A DNA stretch of 7,719 nucleotides, taken from positions 1 through 7,719 of the forward strand of contig JAGIAF010000169.1 of the NCBI GenBank assembly GCA_017745015.1, in the 5' to 3' direction. The translations under genes were made by a program, and so were the position numbers. The first letter of the stretch is position 1. Each line of letters opens with the position of its first letter. The stretch comes from Bdellovibrio sp. (lineage in GTDB: Bacteria > Bdellovibrionota > Bdellovibrionia > Bdellovibrionales > Bdellovibrionaceae). The notes beneath the pieces were generated by a model. The model saw nothing but the letters and a program-made list of their open reading frames with translations, did not search any database and was not told the DNA's origin. This document shows, in pieces, positions 4,667 through 7,719 of this stretch.

Positions 4667-5569
4667 ATGCAAGATTTTGTACAACATCTGATTAACGGTA
4701 TTAGCCTTGGCTCTATCTATGCATTGATCGCCCTGGGCTACACGATGGTGTACGGAATCTTGAAGATGATCAACTTCGCCCACTCAGACGTTTACATGGT
4801 GGGCGCGTTTGCTTCTTATTATGTCGCAAGAGCCTTCGGTATCGAGGCGCACCCTGGAGTCGGAACTCTTGCGATCCTTCTTATCTCTTCGATGGTTTGC
4901 TGCAGTCTTTTAGGTGTTGTTATTGAACGCCTGGCTTACCGCCCTCTTCGCAACTCCCCAAAATTGAATATCTTGATCACCGCTATCGGTGTGAGCTTGT
5001 TCCTAGAATACGGGAGCCAAGTTGTTTTCGGAGCCGATCCCAAAGTTTTTCCGGAAGTGATGAAAGATTTTGTGATCTTCTCTTTTGGCAATGTCGAATT
5101 GAAGTCGTTTGACGTCACAGTTCTCGGCGTCAGCATCTTGGCCATGATCGGTCTGCAATTCCTGATCTATAAAACGAAAGTCGGCAAAGCCATGCGCGCA
5201 GTGAGCTCCAACGCTTCTGTTGCCAGCTTGATGGGTGTCAATCCTGATAAAATTATCGCTTTCACCTTCATCGTCGGTTCAGCTCTGGCCGGCGTCGGCA
5301 GTGTTCTTGTCGGTATGAAATATCCAAAGATCGATCCATTGATGGGTATGATGATTGGTATGAAAGCCTTCGTTGCGGCAGTTCTTGGTGGCATCGGCAA
5401 TGTGCGCGGTGCTGTTTTAGGTGCCTTGATTATGGGACTTTCTGAAGAAATGGTTGTTGCCTACATGTCGAGTACTTACCGTGATGCCTTGGCCTTCAGT
5501 ATCTTGATTGCGATCTTGATCTTTAAACCAGCGGGCCTTTTGGGTAAATACTCTGTGGAGAAGGTGTAA
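4667..5569 (+). CDS. livH: Branched-chain amino acid ABC transporter permease LivH
   Basis: A 300-residue inner-membrane permease, one of the two channel subunits of the importer. Family blocks are visible in order: NGISLGSIYALIALGYTMVYG (10-30), ILKMINFAHSD (31-41), ERLAYRPLR (87-95), the cytoplasmic coupling region around KAMRAVSSNASVASLMGVN (174-192), GSALAGVGSVLVG (204-216), FVAAVLGGIGNVRGAVLG (235-252) and the C-terminal KPAGLLG (287-293). About eight hydrophobic segments can be seen. Length is normal for LivH. A strong Shine-Dalgarno sequence, AAGGAG (4657-4662), overlaps the stop of the binding-protein gene and lies 4 nt before the ATG. livM begins 1 nt after the stop, so translation is probably coupled. 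Confidence 0.95.
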   Translation: MQDFVQHLINGISLGSIYALIALGYTMVYGILKMINFAHSDVYMVGAFASYYVARAFGIEAHPGVGTLAILLISSMVCCSLLGVVIERLAYRPLRNSPKLNILITAIGVSLFLEYGSQVVFGADPKVFPEVMKDFVIFSFGNVELKSFDVTVLGVSILAMIGLQFLIYKTKVGKAMRAVSSNASVASLMGVNPDKIIAFTFIVGSALAGVGSVLVGMKYPKIDPLMGMMIGMKAFVAAVLGGIGNVRGAVLGALIMGLSEEMVVAYMSSTYRDALAFSILIAILIFKPAGLLGKYSVEKV

Positions 5570-5570
5570 A

Positions 5571-6548
5571 ATGAGAGCCTTAAAGAATCCTCTTATTTCT
5601 CTGGCCGCGGCTCTTCTTTTTGGTGTCGCAGTTCAATTTGGATTTAATGAATACATTCAGCTTCTGGTGCTTTTTGTCAGCGTGAATTGCTTGATGGCGA
5701 TGAGCTTGAACTTAGTGAATGGTTACACGGGACAGTTCTCATTGGGGCATGCGGGCTTTATGGCCATCGGTGCTTACTTTACAGCCTACGCTTCTTTGCA
5801 CTGGAGCTTCTTACCACCAAGTCTTTCTGCTCTTACGTTTTTTATCTATGCGATTGGCAGTGGATTGTTGGCAGCTCTAGCAGGATTCTTGGTTGGCCTT
5901 CCTTCATTACGCTTGAAAGGTGACTATCTTGCCATCGTCACATTGGGTTTTGGCGAAATCATCCGTGTGGCGCTTTTGAATATGGATTTCTTGGGCGGAC
6001 CTCGCGGTCTTGCCAACATTCCGGGCTTTGATTCTTTCTATATGTCTTATGCTTTTGCGATGTTGTGGATCTTGATCTGCTTCTTCACAATCTGGCGCGT
6101 GATGAAATCAAGCTATGGCAGAGGATTCCTGAGTGTTCGTGAAGATGAAATCGCCGCAGAAGCCACTGGCATTAACACGACAGGCATGAAAGTGCGCGCG
6201 TTTGTTCTTTCTAGCTTCTTTGCCGGAGTGGCCGGAGCATTGTTCGCGCACTACACTAATTTTATTAATCCTTCCTCATTCACATTCCTACAAAGTGTGA
6301 ATGCGGTGATCATGGTGGTATTGGGTGGCATGGGCTCCATGTCGGGATCTATCGCTGCTGCGATTATCGTCACGGTTCTTCCTGAAGCTCTTCGTCCTTT
6401 GCAAGATTTGACAGGCATTGATCTGCGCATGGTGATCTACTCACTGGCTTTGATCCTTGTGATGATCCTTCGCCCGAAAGGAATTTTCGGCGAACTAGAG
6501 ATCACTGATATTTGGAGAAAATATGTCCGACGTTCTGCTCGAAGCTAA
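5571..6548 (+). CDS. livM: Branched-chain amino acid ABC transporter permease LivM
   Basis: A 325-residue inner-membrane permease that pairs with LivH. Signature blocks are NLVNGYTGQFSLGHAGFMAIGAY (47-69), LRLKGDYLAIVTLGFGEIIR (113-132), NMDFLGGPRGL (137-147), the coupling-loop region SVREDEIAAEATGIN (188-202), FAGVAGALFAHY (217-228), VLGGMGSMSGS (250-260) and RPKGIFG (301-307). Multiple hydrophobic helices lie between them. Length is close to other short LivM proteins; E. coli LivM is longer at the N-terminus. The Shine-Dalgarno sequence, GGAGAAGG (5557-5564), lies inside the end of livH, 6 nt before the ATG. The last 26 nt overlap the start of livG, giving LivM a basic C-terminal tail (KYVRRSARS). 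Confidence 0.95.
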   Translation: MRALKNPLISLAAALLFGVAVQFGFNEYIQLLVLFVSVNCLMAMSLNLVNGYTGQFSLGHAGFMAIGAYFTAYASLHWSFLPPSLSALTFFIYAIGSGLLAALAGFLVGLPSLRLKGDYLAIVTLGFGEIIRVALLNMDFLGGPRGLANIPGFDSFYMSYAFAMLWILICFFTIWRVMKSSYGRGFLSVREDEIAAEATGINTTGMKVRAFVLSSFFAGVAGALFAHYTNFINPSSFTFLQSVNAVIMVVLGGMGSMSGSIAAAIIVTVLPEALRPLQDLTGIDLRMVIYSLALILVMILRPKGIFGELEITDIWRKYVRRSARS

Positions 6549-7299
6549 AAAGATCACTATGCAGTTCGGCGGTCTTAAAGCCGTCGACTCGGTGGAATTC
6601 CAAATTAAAAAAGGTCAGCTTGCTGGTTTGATCGGTCCCAATGGCGCTGGTAAGACGACAGTCTTTAATATGCTAACGGGCGTGTATCAACCCACTCACG
6701 GCGAGGTCATGCTTGAAGGAAAGTCTTTGAAAGGACTTCGTCCCTATCAGATCTCTCACCGTGGTATTGCCCGCACCTTCCAAAATATCCGTCTATTTAA
6801 AGGTCTGACTGTTTTGGAAAATGTTTTGATTGCAACTCATCAACACGTGAATTACGGCTTGATGGATACGTTGCTGCAAACTCGTAAGTTCATTGAAACT
6901 GAAAAAGCTTTGGAAGAAAAAGCCATGGCTTTGCTGGAGATCTTCTCTTTGCAATCCAAAGCCCATGAACCGGCAAGCTCTCTTCCCTACGGTCAACAGC
7001 GCAAGCTTGAAATCGTGCGTGCCTTGGCGACAGATCCAAAGATAATTCTGCTGGATGAGCCTGCTGCCGGAATGAATCACTCAGAAACTCATGGCTTGAT
7101 GGAAACCATCGCCAAGATCCGTGAGCAGTTTAATTTGACGGTTCTTTTGATCGAACATGACATGAAATTGGTGATGGGTATCTGCGAAAATATCGTGGTT
7201 TTGGATCACGGTGTGAAAATCGAAGAGGGCTCTCCAAAACATATCCAAAACTCTAAACGCGTGATCGAAGCTTACCTAGGCGTGGAGGAAACTCTGTGA
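6523..7299 (+). CDS. livG: Branched-chain amino acid ABC transporter ATP-binding protein LivG
   Basis: A 258-residue ABC ATPase on the cytoplasmic face, one of two that power the importer. Motifs: A-loop region Phe15; Walker A GPNGAGKT (38-45); Q-loop Gln87 in RTFQNIRLF; signature LPYGQQRKLEI (154-164), a LivG-type variant of LSGGQ; Walker B IILLDEP (174-180) with catalytic Glu179; the AAGMN D-loop (181-185); and switch His212 in LIEHD. RTFQNIRLF and LDEPAAGMN are hallmarks of LivG. Length is normal. The start at 6523 lies inside livM (26-nt overlap, different frame) and is supported by GGAG (6514-6517) 5 nt upstream and by the usual N-terminus before the first beta strand. The stop TGA overlaps the GTG start of livF by 4 nt counted as GTGA. 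Confidence 0.96.
   Translation: MSDVLLEAKKITMQFGGLKAVDSVEFQIKKGQLAGLIGPNGAGKTTVFNMLTGVYQPTHGEVMLEGKSLKGLRPYQISHRGIARTFQNIRLFKGLTVLENVLIATHQHVNYGLMDTLLQTRKFIETEKALEEKAMALLEIFSLQSKAHEPASSLPYGQQRKLEIVRALATDPKIILLDEPAAGMNHSETHGLMETIAKIREQFNLTVLLIEHDMKLVMGICENIVVLDHGVKIEEGSPKHIQNSKRVIEAYLGVEETL
7284..7298 (+). promoter_or_regulatory. Ribosome binding site selecting the GTG start of livF
   Basis: GGAGGA (7284-7289) lies 6 nt before the GTG at 7296-7298, an ideal distance, and 18 nt before the in-frame ATG at 7308, which is too far. The GTG shares GTGA with the livG stop, a common coupled-translation arrangement, so GTG is preferred. Confidence 0.7.
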
Positions 7300-7719
7300 G
7301 AGAACCAATGATTTCTGCCGAGAACCTCAGCGTTTATTACGGCTCCATTCAAGCCTTAAAGGGTGTCACTTTCCACGTGAATCGTGGTGAGATCGTGAGC
7401 CTGATCGGTGCCAACGGCGCTGGTAAAACGACTACCTTGCGCGCACTTTCAGGTTTGGTGCCGTCACAAGGTAAGATCACTTTCGAACAAAAAGATCTGC
7501 AAATCGTTCCGACTTATCAACGTGTGCAATTGGGCATTGCCCAATCACCCGAAGGTCGCGGCGTCTTCCCGCAAATGACAGTGCTTGAGAATCTTGAAAT
7601 GGGTTCATACAGCCGCAATGACAAAGACGGTATTAAAAAAGATTTCGAGATGTGCTTGGATCTTTTCCCGCGCATCAAAGAGCGTCTGTGGCAGCAAGCA
7701 GGAACTCTCTCTGGTGGTG
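7296..7719 (+). CDS. livF: Branched-chain amino acid ABC transporter ATP-binding protein LivF, 3' partial
   Basis: The first 141 codons of the second ATPase of the importer; the gene runs off the window end. Visible parts, counted from the GTG start, are the A-loop region VYYGSIQALKGV (13-24), Walker A GANGAGKT (38-45), the LivF-type Q-loop region QSPEGRGVFPQMTVLENL (83-100), and the beginning of the ABC signature, LSGG (138-141). PEGR.VFP followed by MTV.ENL is diagnostic of LivF as opposed to LivG. Many LivF proteins have a hydrophobic residue where Ser84 stands. Walker B, the D-loop and the switch His lie beyond the window. The start is GTG at 7296, overlapping livG by 4 nt with GGAGGA at the right distance; an ATG at 7308 in the same frame is the alternative. 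The reading frame stays open to the last base, so there is no sign of breakage. Confidence 0.94.
   Translation, partial: MREPMISAENLSVYYGSIQALKGVTFHVNRGEIVSLIGANGAGKTTTLRALSGLVPSQGKITFEQKDLQIVPTYQRVQLGIAQSPEGRGVFPQMTVLENLEMGSYSRNDKDGIKKDFEMCLDLFPRIKERLWQQAGTLSGG

Noticed and set aside
7308..7310. ATG start for livF
   Set aside because: The strong GGAGGA site is 18 nt away and only a weak purine stretch is nearby; the GTG at 7296 fits better. It remains a possible alternative.

Overview
This 7.7 kb window looks like ordinary chromosomal DNA from a Gram-negative bacterium of the Bdellovibrio / former deltaproteobacterial type. That placement is an inference from gene style: an Lgt-like protein with an AGCCYG motif, an HU protein ending in a PAAWAPKFRAG segment, an Asn/Thr-rich orphan lipoprotein, and a substrate-binding protein made as a lipoprotein. 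No rRNA or marker gene is present to settle it. All real genes are on the + strand, and I see no mobile element, CRISPR array, tRNA or rRNA.

Layout. (1) 1-719: the 3' part of an Lgt-family membrane protein, cut by the window start and followed by a short terminator. (2) 899-1889: an unrecognised lipoprotein gene and, 22 nt downstream, yacG (a small zinc protein, the DNA gyrase inhibitor family), then a probable terminator. (3) 1949-2392: a monocistronic HU-family DNA-binding protein gene with its own promoter-like region, a leader hairpin, and a textbook UUCG-loop terminator. (4) 2411-3461: pfkA, an ATP-type 6-phosphofructokinase, with a structured leader that includes its ribosome binding site. 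(5) 3467-7719: a branched-chain amino acid type ABC importer operon in the order binding protein - livH - livM - livG - livF. The last four genes are tightly spaced or overlapping, and livF runs off the window end.

How they fit together. The liv block encodes a complete importer: a membrane-anchored binding protein, two permeases and two ATPases. The other genes are housekeeping: nucleoid structure (HU), gyrase modulation (YacG), glycolysis (PfkA) and lipoprotein lipidation (Lgt family). No single undescribed multi-gene system is evident. The most interesting signals are at the RNA/DNA structure level. A long nested inverted repeat between pfkA and the liv operon hides the ribosome binding site of the binding-protein gene, and half of it is nearly copied in the 3' end of pfkA. 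A second structured leader lies ahead of pfkA. The Lgt-like protein also has replacements at positions that are essential in E. coli Lgt.
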